From Clostridia bacterium (GTDB lineage: Bacteria; Bacillota; Clostridia; Monoglobales; Monoglobaceae), in NCBI GenBank assembly GCA_017625185.1, contig JAGALN010000162.1:1-6990 (forward strand): a stretch of 6,990 nt of DNA, given 5' to 3'. Of the stretch, positions 6,388-6,990 are shown piece after piece; the stretch's first letter is position 1, and each line of letters opens with the position of its first letter. Below the pieces are notes generated by a model, which was given only the letters and a program-made list of their open reading frames with translations, made no database searches and was not told the DNA's origin. A program made the position numbers and the translations under genes.

Positions 6388-6417
6388 ACAGGGCTGTTGC
6401 TTTGGCAGCAGCCCTGT
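6388..6417 (+). terminator. Strong GC-rich hairpin between topA and trmFO, possible weak terminator or processing site
   Basis: ACAGGGCTGTTGC (6388-6400) pairs with GCAGCAGCCCTGT (6405-6417) around the loop TTTG: 13 pairs with one G-U. It begins 6 bases after the topA stop and has a run of A (6384-6387) before it. The following bases, ATTACATT, are not a proper T tract, so full intrinsic termination is doubtful. It may attenuate transcription into trmFO or protect the upstream mRNA end. Confidence 0.5.
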
Positions 6418-6425
6418 ATTACATT

Positions 6426-6430
6426 GGAGG
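6426..6430 (+). promoter_or_regulatory. Ribosome binding site of trmFO
   Basis: GGAGG followed by AAG lies 7 bases before the ATG at 6438, a consensus Shine-Dalgarno that fixes the start of this partial gene. Confidence 0.85.
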
Positions 6431-6437
6431 AAGAATT

Positions 6438-6990
6438 ATGGAACTTCGAATCATTGGCGCCGGTCTTGCCGGTTGCGAGGCGGCATGGCAGGTGGCAAAC
6501 CGGGGAATCCAAGTAAAGCTTTTTGAGATGAAGCCAAAAAAGCATTCCCCTGCCCATAAGAGTGATGACTTTGCGGAGCTGGTCTGCAGTAATTCCCTTC
6601 GTGCCGATGGAATTTACAATGCGGTGGGACTTTTGAAAGAGGAAATGCGTCGACTGGATTCCTTGATTATGGCTTGTGCCGATGCCACCAAGGTCCCCGC
6701 CGGCGGTGCCCTTGCGGTGGACAGAGATGGGTTTTCGAAACTGGTGACCGAGAAAATCAAGAGCCACCCGAATATTACCGTCATTGAGGAAGAGGTAACG
6801 AGAATCGACCCGGATGAATATACCATTGTGGCGGCAGGACCTTTGGCGTCCGAGCCTATTGCTGAGGAAATCAAACGGTTGACGGGACTTGAAGGACTCC
6901 ACTTTTACGATGCGGCGGCACCCATTGTCAGCTTTGAGAGTATCGATATGACCAAAGCCTTTCGGGCGGCACGGTACGGAAAAGGCGGGG
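6438..6990 (+). CDS. trmFO: Methylenetetrahydrofolate-tRNA (uracil-5-)-methyltransferase TrmFO, 3'-truncated by window edge
   Basis: TrmFO makes 5-methyluridine at position 54 of tRNA T loops, taking the carbon from 5,10-methylene-THF and electrons from FAD, unlike SAM-dependent TrmA. The frame is open from the ATG at 6438 to the window end, giving 184 complete codons of an expected 430-450. The N terminus [20 protein letters not shown] carries the FAD-binding GxGxxG motif (residues 7-12). [12 protein letters not shown] (45-56) contains Cys50, which corresponds to the catalytic cysteine region of the family. [30 protein letters not shown] and [16 protein letters not shown] are all family-typical. 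It lies 55 bases after topA with a hairpin between them and its own strong ribosome binding site. In Bacillus-type genomes xerC, hslVU and codY follow this gene, but nothing downstream is visible here. Confidence 0.96.
   Translation, partial: MELRIIGAGLAGCEAAWQVANRGIQVKLFEMKPKKHSPAHKSDDFAELVCSNSLRADGIYNAVGLLKEEMRRLDSLIMACADATKVPAGGALAVDRDGFSKLVTEKIKSHPNITVIEEEVTRIDPDEYTIVAAGPLASEPIAEEIKRLTGLEGLHFYDAAAPIVSFESIDMTKAFRAARYGKGG

Noticed and set aside
6333..6902. Minus-strand open frame of 189 codons antisense to the topA end and trmFO
   Set aside because: The plus strand clearly encodes the TopA tail and TrmFO. The antisense frame also crosses the intergenic hairpin and has no family features.

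Overview
The window is about 7 kb of chromosomal housekeeping sequence. It most likely comes from a Gram-positive anaerobe of the class Clostridia, probably Lachnospiraceae-like, with mid-range G+C. This rests on strong AGGAGG-type ribosome binding sites, an infC-rpmI-rplT block, a tetrahydrofolate (THF) riboswitch ahead of a FolT-type ECF transporter subunit, and the dprA-topA-trmFO order familiar from Firmicutes. The species cannot be named from the sequence. All genes lie on the plus strand.

Region 1 (1-1166) is the translation block: the 3' part of infC (IF3), rpmI (bL35) and rplT (bL20). A long hairpin after rplT is probably the operon's terminator.

Region 2 (1095-1533) is a 439-base gap with no protein gene. 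After the terminator it holds an imperfect fold-back element of about 188 bases (1168-1355) whose arms pair almost end to end, with a side hairpin and a perfect 14-bp apical stem. Twelve bases later comes a class I THF riboswitch aptamer (1368-1477), then a hairpin that can bury the folT Shine-Dalgarno sequence (1485-1531).

Region 3 (1534-6382) is a tightly packed run: folT (folate-specific S component, with an extra N-terminal membrane segment), a TrmH/SpoU-family RNA 2'-O-methyltransferase, dprA and topA. Gaps are only 8-12 bases, so these are probably co-transcribed from a promoter in region 2. A GC-rich hairpin follows topA, and trmFO (methylenetetrahydrofolate-dependent tRNA U54 methyltransferase) begins and runs off the right edge.

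The genes cover translation initiation and ribosome assembly, folate uptake sensed by RNA, RNA methylation, DNA processing and DNA supercoiling. A folate thread runs through the second half: the riboswitch senses reduced folates, FolT imports folate, and TrmFO uses methylene-THF. No new multi-gene system is apparent. The least explained sequence is the fold-back element, which could be a miniature inverted-repeat element or a structured RNA.
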